DNA from: Spirodela intermedia
Taxonomy: Eukaryota > Streptophyta > Magnoliopsida > Alismatales > Araceae
Assembly: GCA_902729315.2 (NCBI GenBank)
Contig: LR746278.1
Span: forward strand, 389,501-453,500
DNA length: 64,000 bases
Reading direction: 5' to 3'
Each line of letters starts with the position of its first letter. Position 1 is the first letter of the stretch. A program made the position numbers and the translations under genes. Below the pieces are notes generated by a model. That model worked only from the letters and a program-made list of their open reading frames with translations, made no database searches and had not been told where the DNA came from. This document shows, piece by piece, positions 36,039 through 49,100 of this stretch.

Positions 36039-36730
36039 TGACTGACTAACTAACTGACTGAGGCGTTATCGTTTGATGTATGTGTGTAAAGGTGGTGAAG
36101 TGGGGAGCGCTGAGCATGCTGGAGGCGGAGCGGCGGCTGCTGGCGAACGCGTTGCTAGACTACTCCAACGAGCGGTTCGTTCTTCTCTCCGAGGCCTGCA
36201 TCCCGCTCTTCTCCTTCCCCGAAGTGTACTCCTATCTCGTCAACTCCTCCACCACCTTCGTCGAGTCCTACGACGCCCCGGGCTCGGAGGCCCGCGGCCG
36301 CTACGACCGCCGCATGGCCCCGACGGTGAAGCTCCGGCAATGGCGGAAGGGCTCGCAGTGGTTCGAAGTGGACCGCCAGCTCGCCGTGGAGGTGGTCGCC
36401 GACGGCGAGTACTTCCCCGTCTTCGCCGAGTTCTGCAAGCCCTCCTGCTACGTCGACGAACACTACCTGCCGACTCTGGTGGGCCTCCGCCGGCGGCGGA
36501 ACGCCGGCCGGAGCCTGACGTGGGTTGACTGGTCCGCCGGCGGGCCGCATCCAACGAGGTTCTGGCGCCCGGCGGTGACCAACAAGCTGCTCGAGCAGAT
36601 GCGCAGCGGCGGGCGCTGCAGCTACAACGGGAGGAACACCACCATGTGCTTCCTCTTCGCCCGGAAGTTCCTCCCCAGCGCCCTGACTAGGCTCCTCAGG
36701 TTCGCCCCTAAGGCGCTGGGATTTGGCTAG
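34750..36730 (+). CDS. GT14 / core-2/I-branching-type glycosyltransferase (BC10-like)
   Basis: Two exons, 34750-35304 and 36092-36730, join in phase 0 to give 397 aa. Residues 41-57 ([17 protein letters not shown]) form a single N-terminal transmembrane anchor after a Ser/Pro-rich cytosolic tail, a type II Golgi topology. The Branch domain (PF02485 type) starts near residue 119 with [20 protein letters not shown] and IYVHADP. Exon 2 opens VVKWG and includes [35 protein letters not shown], the RMAP....WRKGSQWFE region and DEHYLPTL. These match plant DUF266/GT14 proteins such as rice BC10, which affects cell-wall glycans. Exact donor and acceptor sugars are unknown. The ATG at 34807 would leave a shorter tail and cannot be ruled out. 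The acceptor lacks a clear pyrimidine tract but follows an array of branch-point-like motifs. Confidence 0.9.
35990..36060 (+). repeat. (GA)n tract and CTGAC/CTAAC array before GT14 acceptor
   Basis: A GA tract (about 35990-36033) passes into TGACTGACTGACTAACTAAC and CTGACTG (36035-36060). The second part is a tetranucleotide repeat that provides six overlapping matches to the plant branch-site consensus CTNAN, 31-56 nt upstream of the exon 2 acceptor. Confidence 0.7.
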
Positions 36731-36755
36731 AAAGTAAGAGGGAGAAGAAAGAACC

Positions 36756-36794
<39 letters not shown>

Positions 36795-36911
36795 TCGAAT
36801 CAATTTGTTGCGATGAGGGGCATTTCCCACCGGTGAATACAATCACATAATCATCGGTTTAAATGATAGCTTTACGAAGAGTGAAAGGAGCTGCTGCTTC
36901 GAGAGGAGAGC

Positions 36912-36957
<46 letters not shown>

Positions 36958-37613
36958 CCCCTCTTTTCTATGGACAACATCTTGTACTAAATCAGAACAT
37001 AATTCCTCCACAATGACGCAGGAAAAACGTCGCGAAGAAGAGAAAGAGGAAGCACAAGGAGTGGGCTCCTCCCATCATCCTCCCCCGCGCAAAAATCAAA
37101 CTACCAAGAAATAATAAATCAATAAATGTAGAAGACTAGTCTCAAGACCAGTTCTTCCAGGAGATGAGAACCATGCATTCATTCTCTGCAAATAATTCTG
37201 ACCAAAGTTGCTCCAAAAAGGATGGAACATGATGGAGTTGCTTCGTTCAGACTTGGCTAGGCTCCGCCTGTTCCTTGGCCCACTCTCATCCCCCAGAATC
37301 TGCCGCCCTGCATCAAAAATATTTAGGATATAGATGCCCAGATCAGTGCTCAACCGATCAAATTCCGTAGCCCAATTGAAAAGGGGAGATTTTGGCGTAG
37401 TTACTCCACTGTGATCAGCTGATCACCAAGAACATCACCGTGGGAAGAAAAAAAGGAAAATGGTTTCGAGTGACAACCAATTTCATCATTTGAGCTCAAA
37501 ACATGATTTTTCTAGAGAAAATTCCTCTTTCGTCTTATCAATCCAGTTTTAGAAGAGCAGTTCTTGCCGGATATCATCGATCCCTGTAAAAGAGGCCAGG
37601 AGATTAAGCGATG
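36731..37613. other. Spacer with GA and CT tracts
   Basis: A GA tract (about 36757-36792) starts 25 bp after the GT14 stop and a CT tract (about 36915-36954) follows. The rest should carry the 3' ends of both flanking convergent genes. A possible extra terminal exon of the next gene sits at 37553-37578. Confidence 0.5.
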
Positions 37614-38051
37614 CTACCTTCTCTGGTCGATCTTGTCGAGAGTTTTCTTGAGGTGATCCGTCTTCCTAGCGAGATCCTCCATGATATGGTCCACCCTGAT
37701 GAGTTTCTCTTCCACGCGCGAGCTCCAGGAGAAGCCCATACCCGGCCGGTCATCGAGCAGCTCGTACTGCTCAGCATCCGCGTACTCGACGATCTTCTTG
37801 TATTCAGACAGCTTGGTCTCCAGAGGGACATTGATGAGAACAGCCTCGCCGGCGGCCGGAGTATACCGGAGCAGGTCGTCGAGGCACCTCACATCCATCG
37901 CTGAGGCCTCGTCCCCTTCCCCGCCCTTCTTCCCGGAGCTGCCACTCTTCATCCCTCCTCCTCTTCGCCTCGTCCTCGCAGGCTTCTTCTCGGTGTTCTT
38001 CCAGCACTGCTCCTTACGAGAGCCGGGAGAAGGCGGCGAGGAAGATTTCAT
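37614..38051 (-). CDS. Small conserved-looking coiled-coil protein, function unknown
   Basis: The minus-strand frame gives 145 aa from the ATG at 38051. Residues 1-50 are basic and Gly/Ser-rich. Residues 53-110 look globular and conserved (CLDDLLRYTPAAGEAVLINV, SEYKKIVEYADAEQYELLDD, GMGFSWSSRVEEKL). Residues 112-145 form a charged heptad-like helix (VDHIMEDLARKTDHLKKTLD). The stop follows directly after KIDQRR, but a donor-like GTAGC overlaps it; splicing to TTTACAG at about 37590 would change only the last one or two residues. I do not recognise a named family. Composition, phase and a clean frame favour a real gene. Confidence 0.65.
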   Translation of the reverse strand: MKSSSPPSPGSRKEQCWKNTEKKPARTRRRGGGMKSGSSGKKGGEGDEASAMDVRCLDDLLRYTPAAGEAVLINVPLETKLSEYKKIVEYADAEQYELLDDRPGMGFSWSSRVEEKLIRVDHIMEDLARKTDHLKKTLDKIDQRR

Positions 38052-38900
38052 TCGGCTCTCACTTCCATCGAACTCCAGCCATTAATGTCGGGCAGCTGGG
38101 GTCCATTCCATTCTCTGCCATGCGATCTGACAAATATCAGCGGCTCACAGCGACGGCATGAGGACGAGAACGAGGGGGAGTCCTATTTGTTTCCGTTCAG
38201 TAGTTTGATTCACAGCTTTGGCGTGATCTCGCCACCGACTAGATCTTCCTTCGCGCTCTGCTCCGGGGGAAGCGGAGGAGGTAGAACCCTAACCACGCGC
38301 CAAACTTCGAAGAGGTTCTAGGGAAGAAAGACAGACGCAGAGGGGCCACCCATCTGTAAGAACCCTCAGCTACCGAAATCAAACTTCGGGAAAAAAGGAA
38401 AGAAGATGATCACCGCTTGAGCCCCTCTCTCTTCCGTCATCCCCTTCCTCCAACCAGATGCCCGATGGACTGGATCAGGCTTCAAGAGGGCCCTTTTTCT
38501 CTCCTGAACTGGGCAGCACAGCTTGAGCTTAAGAACTGCGCTGGCAGGCGCTGGCGGGATCAACTGGCAACATAATGAGCTTAAGAACATTGCCCAAGGG
38601 AGAGAGGAAGGGAGGGAGATGGTGGCGGCGGCGGCGGCGGCGATCAGGGTTCAGGCAACGCTTGTCACCATTATTAACACCGGTGGGAAATAATTTTGAA
38701 CAAAAAAAGGCGTTCTTTGAGAGAACTGCGTCGGTGGTGGTGTGATGTCAGAATCACGTTGGCGCCTTGGATAATGGGGTGGGGTAAGGGATCTCATGGG
38801 TAGATGGTGATCTCAGTCCTCATGGGCTGGATCCTTCACGATGATGATGATGATAGATGAATGGGGGATAATACTCTACATATTTTTCTTCTTTTATTAT
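38052..38900. other. 5' flank of the coiled-coil gene
   Basis: Mixed-composition sequence with a (GGC)n run at about 38621-38643. No coding region is supported. It probably includes the promoter of the minus-strand gene ending at 38051. Confidence 0.45.
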
Positions 38901-41900
38901 ACATGGAGTGACTTGATATTGTATTTTTACGCTTTTGGGCTTTCCAATAGAGGTAGGTGAGCAATTAGATAAGAAACAGGGGGGTTACTTAAGACTCTTG
39001 GGGTTGGCTTCGATCCACACTCCGTAGTTATCATAGCAAAAAGATCCAAACCACAGCTTCTACTTGGGGTAGATTATTGTAAAGGTTTGGCATGCATTAT
39101 CACCCATTATGGGCAGATGGGATCTACAACCTTGGCTATAATTGGGTCATCATTTCATTAGTGTTATCATGGATGGAAATAAAAAAAAATGTTTTCATTT
39201 TCTAATAAGATATTCTCATCTTAACTTTCAAGTATAGGAAAGAAGTAGGATTGTTGAAACCTAAAAGTTTATATATAATTGTAAAATAATATTTTGTATG
39301 TTTATATAACTTAGTTCATCATATCAAGCCATTATGATTTTGTCTCTACCATTGGTACAATCATTGTTGTGACTAGCACACGCTTAATAATGATAACCAA
39401 AACTTTGACATGAAACCTAACATATAAGAAAGAGATTGATTCATTATAATTTTTACATTTTAGTTTAAGTATGAATGATGTCTCTTGATTGATGCATTAT
39501 AAATCCTAGTATTTCAAATATTGAATGAATGTCATCAACAAAAGTACCTCTACTATAAGACCTAGACTCAATCTATATATATTTTTTTGAGCTTAGACAT
39601 CACAACCAAACATGAAAATAAGCACATATAATTTCTATTTTGGTAAGGTTTGAACCAATTTTTCTCTATTTAGCCTTCTCTTGTCATACTATTGGTTTAA
39701 GACACAAGAATAAAAAGCACCAAGCATTCTTAAATGTTATCATGTCCTGAACTGGACTAAGGTTTTGATCATAACAACCTTAACACACTAATACCAAATA
39801 ATCATGTGTTTTACATTTTGTAGATTAAAAAATGAAGTTTTGTCTATGACAAATAAAATGCTCTGTACATTTGGTTATGTTTCTCTTACATTTCCAAGCA
39901 TGCCATTTTCTTATTTATATATCTGTCAAGTTCCTCCTAAAAATATGTGTTGAATTTGATTTATTAATGTTTTCAATGTTAAAAAATAATCAAAGTTAAT
40001 CATAATTTTATTTGGGTCAAATTATATATGGAAGATAATAACTTATTCTAACTTCTTTTGAAATTTTATGAAAAATTGGGATCAAATGTAGTATTTTACC
40101 TTGTGTTTCAAGTTGGATTAACTTAGTCTAGGTTCAAGACCACATCCACACCACAAAACAAGATCAATAAAATAGCAGGTAGCTACATTGTCACAAATTA
40201 GCCAATTGGTGAGCTTTTACATTTATTCATTAAATTATTATAGGAAAATATTTTCTAATATTTATAGCTTTATAAAAATTAAATATCTGCTTCTATAAAA
40301 TATATAGTATAGTTATAGATTAAAGGCAAGAGAGCCCACAGGTATGAACCTTTACATTTATTCAAAATAAAAAAATAAACTTAAGTAGATGAATCAAAAT
40401 GTCAAATTATCAACTTACAAGGGTTCATGCCTTTACATTTTAAGAGAGCATCCACTACATATTCACATTTTTTAGCTTGATAACTAAAGTCATGAATCTA
40501 AGTTTGCTAATTAGAGCCATGAATCAAGTTATGATGGCTACATATGATAAAAACTTTTAAAAATAAAATTTGAATCAAGTTAAATATGTTTTTTTCTCAC
40601 TTATGAAAAATAGCATTTATAATATTATAAAGGGATGATATATCTATCACAATGAAGTTGATTGTGTTGTGTCTTTATGCTTTGAAGAACATCAAATTGA
40701 TATTGAATTCATTGGACTTCACATGTGGTTTCAGACATTGCACAATAGTCAGATTTGAGGAAAACAAGGCTTATTAATTTTTTATACATTAATAAATCAT
40801 ATTATTATTAAAAAAAGTGCATAAAGTTGTTATAGAGAAGATCATGATTGATTAACTTTGAGAGGGCTTTGTAGATTGGCTAGAACTTTGTAAAATGAGA
40901 GTTTGGTTTGATTTTTCATAGTACAAATCATCCAGCCACTATTTAGAATAATAAAGATCAGTACTTTGCTTAAGTTAAAAAAATAATATATATATATTAA
41001 AGATCAGTACTTTACTATACTTCTAATTCTTGATGATGCAAGAGAATCACGTCTTTTGAAAATAATAAACATATTGTAAACTCTTACCGTGCCAATCACC
41101 ATCCTTGATCTTAAGTATTAAATAATGCAGTTGTTAGCTAAAAATTATTATGAAATAATTTAGATATCATGTGACTGCCAAAGCCACGATCAGTTATTCA
41201 ACTAGAAACAATATTTTTCATATGATGCCCATCACCCTCAAAACTAGCCATCCTATTTGGGTCACATTTTGCAAGCATGAGCAATGAATATCTATATTAC
41301 ACTATATGCTGTGAAATCTTATGTTGCAATCATATTAATTATTTATTTTTGAACTCAATGAATATTTTCAGGAGTTTTTAATTTTTTATAATTACAACTC
41401 AATCAATTTATATATTCAGTATTATATTTTTTGAATTATCAATAATTTTCTTCATGTAAAACAAGCTAATATATTGAGGATAAAAAAATAAAGGTTCCAT
41501 AAGCATAGTTCAACCTCTTAGGACATTGTATGATTGATCACATATATGTAAAAGGTATATATCATGATCTCATTATACAGATTTGAAGTACCTCTTTAGG
41601 TTCTTCACGACAACATCTAGGGAGAGAAAGAAGTTGTTGTAATTCATTTGAATAGCCCTTGAGTTTTCTCCACTAAGATGAAACAAAAAAAAATTCTTGA
41701 CTAAGACTATAAATATTTCATTTGATCATAAGAGCGTGTGCAACATTTGGTTAAGTAATTTTCACCAAGTTCATTTCAGATATGTTGCCTTGTTGTAGAA
41801 CAAATCAGCCATGTTACAATGTCAAGTGTATTTGAGTCCAATGAAATATTTAAATTGATGCATTTTCTATAGTTATGATTGATTTAATTCTAAATTGACT

Positions 41901-43900
41901 TTGAAATGTTGACATCAACAAACTGACAATTATTGATTGTTGTGAGCAGCAATTTTTTGAGGGGAGAAAAAACTAATATGAGAGAAAGATTATCTAAACG
42001 ATGTAAAAGAATTTTTAAAAATGAATGCCTATAGATATTTTATCAATGAGAGTAAGAGTGCATTATAAAATAAAAAATAGAAAAAATAGTGTACATTATG
42101 CCACACTTAGATCAAGAAGATGTGGTTGAGTTAATTAGATTCTAATTTTTGACAAGTCAATTATTTATAAGGTCTTTGAGTTTCTTAGATCTTTATTCAT
42201 ATGACTTTTTGAATTTTAAATTTAGAATAATATATGATTTTTGTAGTGGATAAGACCATTACCTACATCTAATCTAAAGTACATCATGTTCTTTAGTTAA
42301 CTAAATCAATTATTCATTAATCATAAGTACTAATCACCAAGCTAAGTCTCTAAATAATTTCACTCCAGAATTTTATACTAGATTGACAGTAATATGAGAG
42401 TCATAATTGAATATAGGGATCAGATCTCTTGAGTGATTAAATCAGAATTTAGTCACAAGTTTTTCTTACAAAGATAAAGATCTCATTGTAAACATTTTCT
42501 AGATAACAATGTTAACTTGGAGTCTCTCAAAAAAATTAATGAAGGTAAAGATGATTAGAACTTAAATCTTATTTTATTATTCATGTTGGGAAGTTGGGTG
42601 ATTGTTGAAGGCATTGTCGCTTCAACTTGGTTGGGAAAGATCATGTAGAATTTAATTTTTTTTCCTTGGCATGTTGCATTCTTATCATTTGACTCAATTA
42701 GGGAGACCATTATTTGCACATAATCCTCTTTAAAAAATATTAGAAATAAATTTGAGATGTTAGAGAGGTCCAAATGATCATTCTGCACTTATTAGCCATT
42801 GGGGAGGCATTTAATTTATAGATAAATATAATTTAAAAATCTTCCATGTTTTATTTTGTATCTCAATATTTAAATATGAAATCGGCTATATATTTGAATG
42901 GCTTGAAGCTAATATATCATGACATTTAAGGGTTAATTATCATTAAGATGAGCTAACATGCATGACCGTTAAGTATCAATGTATTTATCTAAAGTTGATT
43001 AGTATGAAGAGGTATGATAAGAATATGTTCAAATAAATTAATGATTTCTCAATCAAAATTTATCTAGATCACTTGAAAGAAATCATGAATATCAAAAAAT
43101 TATTGAAACTATTATCTTAATATGTAGCAACATAGCTTAATAACATATTATCAATCAAAATTATTTTTTGAATAATATTTTTTAATATTAAGAAAATAAT
43201 GTGAAAATATTTATTTCAAGATAATGATACAAAAATGATTAATTAATTATATATTAAGAATGCTCAAAAGCAATGATTTAACATCATAGACATTTAGTAT
43301 TTAGAGTAAAATTTTATACCCATATTTTTCCTCAAAAGTTTTCATTGATATAGATTTATTACTCATTACTTTTTAACTATGGTAGTTTATGTAACTATGA
43401 ATAATTACTACAACAATATACAAGGTAATAATTTCAACTGATAAAATCCACCAAATTCTGAAATTCATATTATTGGACTCAAATATACTACTTGAATTCT
43501 AATTTTAACATTTATATTATTATTAATAATTATTTATACATTTGCATTGAATTAAATTTATACTCATCTATAAAATAACATTTATTCATATGTGAACAAT
43601 TCAATATGTTTTTTTCATTATCAAAATATTATTCATACTCCAAATAAAATACCTTAACTTAGCCTACTAACTTTGATGTAATGTAACAGTTTAAGAATTT
43701 TGTGAAAGAATTGTGAATTTGTAAGACATATCTAAGGCATACCCTACACCTTTACATCGCAAGTTTACAAACTTCATAAACTATATTTAAATTTTCTGAA
43801 ATATTTTCTCTCCCAATTTTACCAATGATCTAACTTGCCACAGAATGTCCAAAATTTTGAAATATGAATGGTAGCAGTGATTTGACTTGTCTCCCATGTA
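38900..43900. other. AT-rich gene desert, possibly decayed transposable element
   Basis: Five kilobases of strongly AT-rich sequence with many stops on both strands and no microsatellites of the CT class that mark the genic parts. The only frame above 75 codons is at 42555-42788 (minus), without a domain I recognise. No terminal repeats or target-site duplications are visible by eye. A decayed retroelement is the likeliest content but is not shown. Confidence 0.4.
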
Positions 43901-45085
43901 AACTTTCCCATTATTGTGATGCCCAAATTTTAGTAAGGGCTACTTAGCGCTCGTTTCTTAGATCTTTGTTTAAATCAAGGTTAGCTTAGCAAGGTACAGA
44001 CGGTTCAACTCGGTAAGATACTCTTATTTGTCCAAACTCTAAGCCCACATGGATAAGAGTTAGGTAGCCCTCTCGTCTTTACAACCCAATGTTTACGTCT
44101 ATACTAAAGCCTGACCGTTGTGATTACATGTCATCATTATTAAAAAAGAATTTAATGTTTTATAAGGATTTAATTTAATGATAATACTGCTGATCTCCCA
44201 ACGCGCTCAGCAGTATTCACTGAGTAGGAAATATAGTATTCATTTTGGGGTAGACTTTGTATAATATACAATTCTGGAATATCAAGTCTTCACTGTTCAA
44301 AGGGGGATGGTGGAGAGATGCTTGAACCGAGAAAGACAGCGTAGGAGGAGAAGAAGCTGACTCGGTGACTGAGACTCGCTGTGAGACCGAGAAGCCCCCA
44401 GATAACGCGGTAAACAATCTCAGCCAACGGAAACTAACAGCAACTCGTCAATTCAGTCTCTAGACGGTCCCCCGTCCTGGACGCTGACTTTCAGCTCTCG
44501 ACCATACTCTGAAAGAGAGAGAGAGATAGTCGAAGAAAGAAAGAGAGAGAAGAGAGAGGGGGGAGAGAGAGAGATGAAGGGATATAAGACGCGCTAATAG
44601 ATGAACAGAGATATAATGAGAGGGAGGGAGGGGGGACGCGGGATAGAGACAGACATGGACATAAAGAGAGAGGGAGAGCAGCCGTGCTCGTAGGACGCGG
44701 AAGGACAGTCTCCGTGATGGGTCCGTCATCAAAACCGTGTTGACATTCTGAGCTTCTGACGCGGAGGCGGCCACCGGTTCCCCGGGGGTCGGCGATCAAC
44801 ACACTCCTCACTCGTCCGCCTCCACGCAACACTATACAAGTTCTCCCTCCATCAGACGTCTGTCCTCCTCCTTCCTCACCCCAACGAGATCCTTCTCTCT
44901 ACTGTGGCTCCTCTAAGGACCGTCCGATTCCGGTCGCCGTCTAGATGAACCTACTCTGAAGGTGCTCTTGAGGGCGACCTTTCTACGCGTTTGTATCACT
45001 TGTTAATGGCCCCACCCCGCGTAAGAAGATATATACGTGGGTACATAGTGTCAAATATAGTGAGAGATAATATATATATGTATAT

Positions 45086-45134
<49 letters not shown>

Positions 45135-46106
45135 GTTTTTCCGGTCTGGAGTCAGCCTAAGGGATCCAAGAGGTTGGATTGACCATATGCCTGGTTTGAA
45201 AGGTTGCGGATGACTCGTCTAGTCTGATTTATGTTGCCTAAACTAACCTCGAGACCAATTATTGTCACCAGCCTCTTGGCCACATTACCAACGAGGAGTC
45301 AATCGAACTATAGATTATATTATCCATGTTAATGCGCTTGCTAGATTCGGTCGAATATGAAACTCACAACATGCCCATTTACATCTTTTTAAAGGGACAC
45401 CTTCAGGATCCAACAAAATTCATGGGAGTTAGCCTTGGCAAATGCTTCTATTAGTATTAGGGCCAGAAGTGGTGGACCCTTCTAGGATCCGGCAGCCCCC
45501 TTGGAGGTGATCCTCACTATTCTAATCCAACCTTGGCGGCGGACGATGACATCAGCGTGGCACGTCATGTTTGCGTCTCTCTGAGTCCAAACCGTATCGC
45601 CCAAGAATCCCCTACTAGAAGGCCACGTAGGTTCAGCGGAATACGAACAAAGAGTCATCTTAATGGGGTTATTTACAGAAAGGGCATGCCTTCAAGGTCT
45701 CCCACAGCCCTGACCTTGACTGGGAGAGAGGGTGGGGATACAACAGGATCAGAGAAATTGTTAGATCAATGGGGCCCGCTGACGGTAGTCACATAGTATG
45801 ATAATTTAAAGAAAATTTTATATTATTCTGTCTCCCCCGTTCGGTTAGAGCGAGAGAGAGAGAGATCAGAACACGAAAGTTGGTATGCCCTCCGACCCCA
45901 GGGTGTGACATTTGCGTGCTGATATGGCGCTTATAATCAGCGCGCCATGCTTCCGAGATGCTTCCGCAGACTTTCCGGGAGCCTTCTATTCTCACTTGTT
46001 GTTTTGCCTCCACTCTCCCCCGCCCCTCCTCTCCTTATATTAGGTTTCGGCCAGTTGTCTTCTCCCCCCCTGCACCGCCCTCTCCCCCTCTCCGGCAAAC
46101 CAACCT

Positions 46107-46142
<36 letters not shown>

Positions 46143-46184
46143 TCTCTCTCTCGCTCTCTGAAAGCTGTCAACCCCGTACGAGAA
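43901..46184 (+). promoter_or_regulatory. CBP60 upstream region
   Basis: CT/GA-rich tracts lie at about 44512-44575 and 45090-45131, and a (CT)n leader at about 46107-46153. A TATA-like TTATATTA sits near 46036-46043, about 145 bp before the ATG. A W-box core, TTGACT (45716-45721), lies about 470 bp upstream; such boxes are commonly bound by WRKY factors, which would fit a defence gene, but a single hexamer is weak evidence. Frames at 45533-45796 and around 44500 look like chance. Confidence 0.4.
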
Positions 46185-49100
46185 ATGGCGGCGAAGAGGC
46201 TGCGGAACGAGACAGACGACGGCGACTCGGAGATGTTGCCGGGGGACAAGAGGTTGAGGAGCCTTCACTGCTTTGCAAAGTTAGTGGCCGCTCTGATTCT
46301 CCATTCTCCGCAACCGAACTCCTCAATTCTATCTCACGATACTTCCGAGACCCAAGGATAACCATATTTCTCAAAGAAAACCACACTACAGTTCACGACG
46401 GCCTTCCGGGGGCGAGCAAATGATCTCTGAACTCCTCGCTCCTCCCCTCCGGCTCCACGCTAATTCATCTCCTCCACCTACGTAGGAGTGACTGAACACC
46501 AGAAAGAGAGATAATTTAGGATTGTTTCATGTTCCCTTGATTACCCGGTTGGCCCCGGCCCGTGTGATCCGGCGGCCGGTCGATCACGAACATTGCCGGA
46601 CTGATCCGTGGCCAGCTCGTAGAATATTCTTGCTCGTGACCCTTGCTTATGGAAGCCTGGGCCGGACTTTCCGAGGTATTTCTGATGGATTATCGCCTCT
46701 TTTTCAGAGCCGTTAGAGGGGTTCTTGCGGCGAACGAATTCAAGCACTTCTCTATCGTCTTGGAGCCAATGATCCGGAAAGTGGTAAGATTTATGGCCAC
46801 CATTAATCCACTCTGATATCTGTGAACTTGGGTGCAATATTATCCTCATCCTGATCAAAGAAGAGTATACCATGTTTGATGCCTTAAATGGAGCTCTTTG
46901 GGAGAAATAATGGCTGGAATGAGCTGACATCACCTTCCCGTTCTTGCCCATCTCCAGGTGCATGAGGAGGTGGAGCGTGGACTATTCCAAGGCGTGATAT
47001 CCCTCCAAAGGTGACTACAAAATTCCGTGGGCTTGTTTTTCTCATAAGAATATCCGCCGACCCCCAGTCCTCTCTCTCTCTCTCTCTCTCTCGGAGTATA
47101 GAAAAACCCGTGGGGTTAATTGATTATCCACTGCCTATTCAGACCTCCCCGGATGCAAGTCCAAGCAGCGGAGTGTACCACTCTGATGCTCGTCTTCGAG
47201 AAACCGTTGACTCTCCCGATCTTCACTGGGAGCAAGGTTGAAGACGAGGAGGGGAAACCTCTTCGTGTGACCCTCGTGGACACCAGCCATGGAGGAAGGT
47301 CCTTGGTCATGCTCCCATCGCCGGTCAAGGTGGAAATCGTCGTCGTTGATGGGGACTTCCCCGGGGAGAGGGAAGAGTGGACGAAAGAGGAGTTCGAAAA
47401 GAACATAGTAAAGGAGAGGACGGGGAAGAGGCCGCTGATCACTGGAGACGTCAACTTCATCCTCAGAGAAGGGAGCGCCACCATTGGAGAGATTAATTTC
47501 ACTGATAATTCTAGCTGGATAAGGAGCCGACAATTCAGGATCGGTGCGAAGGTCATTGGAGAGACCAGTGGAGGAATGAGGATCAAGGAAGCAATTACAG
47601 ATCCCTTCATGGTGAAAGATCACAGAGGAGAATGTAAGTTCAACTCTCTGTCTCTTTTCCTCTACATTTCGGTTCTACGTCTAGTAGATCCCTTCATATT
47701 CGGTTTCTTTAGTCGGAAAACTCTAGACAAATCCACTGATACGGCTTCCGTCATATGTACTACCTTAACTCTCTCTCTCTCTTCTCTCTCTCACCCTCCC
47801 GGCTTTTTATTGGTCACCGCTCATAAATGATGGCCAAATGGATGACGGAGATGGTCAGACGAGCATTCCCCATCTCCATCCCCATTATTAGGTGGGTCAC
47901 TTGCATCGGATCAGGCATGAGGATGCCTGATCATCGCCTCGCAGAAACCTAAACCTTGCTTGACCCCTAAAAATGCAGCTTTACATGTGCCCTCTAGAAG
48001 CTCACACCGGTAAAGACTGGAGAGAAATACCCCATCTTTCAGCCATGAAAATCGGCGGTGTCTCTCCATCTCAGCAACCCAATTGAGAATTCCCCCCTGG
48101 GACAGTTTGGGGGCCGATGGGGTCCCTCTCTCTCTCTCTCATGCGACCCAGTCCTCTCTCTCTCTCTCTCTCTCTCTCGCCGACTCTCTCTCCCTCTGTC
48201 TCTTTCTCTTTCCCCCTCTCTCTGTCTCCCTCTCCCCATGAGCCAGTACAGCTCATACCAAACAAAATGAAGTGAGACCCACACATCCCGGGCGGATCTC
48301 CTTACTGGCCATTAATGGAGATTCCCATGATCTGAGCCTAACCTCCCCTTTGTGTCGTCTTTGACAGCGTACAAGAAGCACTATCCGCCGGCTCGGTCTG
48401 ACGAAGTCTGGCGGCTGGAGAAGATCGGGAAGGACGGGGTCTTCCACAAGAGGCTGCAAGCCGAGAACATCAATACCGTTCATGACTTCCTCGCCCTCTC
48501 CTTCGTCGATCCTGAGCGCCTCCGATCTGTAAGCATTTCCTCCCCTCTCTGGGCCTTCCTTCCTTCCTTCCGCCGCCGGTCTCCCACTTCGACGAAATGA
48601 CTGAACTGCTTCTGCTTGTGGGAAGATCCTCGGCCCGACCATGTCGGAGAAGACGTGGGAGGCCACGCTGGCCCACGCGAGGACCTGCGACATGGACAGC
48701 AGCCCCTGCCTCCTCCGGCGAGACCACCGCGTCCTCCCGTTTGACCCCGTCTGCGAACTCCGCGGGGTCCTCGTTAACGGCCACCCCCAGCCCATCCACA
48801 GTCTCGGCAGTCCTAGGCGGGTGAGATGTCAAACCCTAATCCATCCTCTCACTACCCATCAGATAATCGAACCATATATAGTTAGAGTTGCTTCGGATTC
48901 AATCCGAAAATTACTATTTGTGACTTTTGAGGTAGGCATCTTTAATATCATCCTCGAGCATGCTTGTGCCCATCGTCTGTCTGTGCCACTAAGATAGGAG
49001 AGGGATTTCTTCTGCCATGCAGGCTTACATGAGACACCTGGTTCAGGAGGCACACCGCCATGGGCGCGACCCACGCGAGGCCAACGGGGTGATCGGCCGA

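Noticed and set aside
45533..45796. 87-codon frame upstream of CBP60
   Set aside because: Mixed composition without motifs, and it lies in what looks like promoter sequence.
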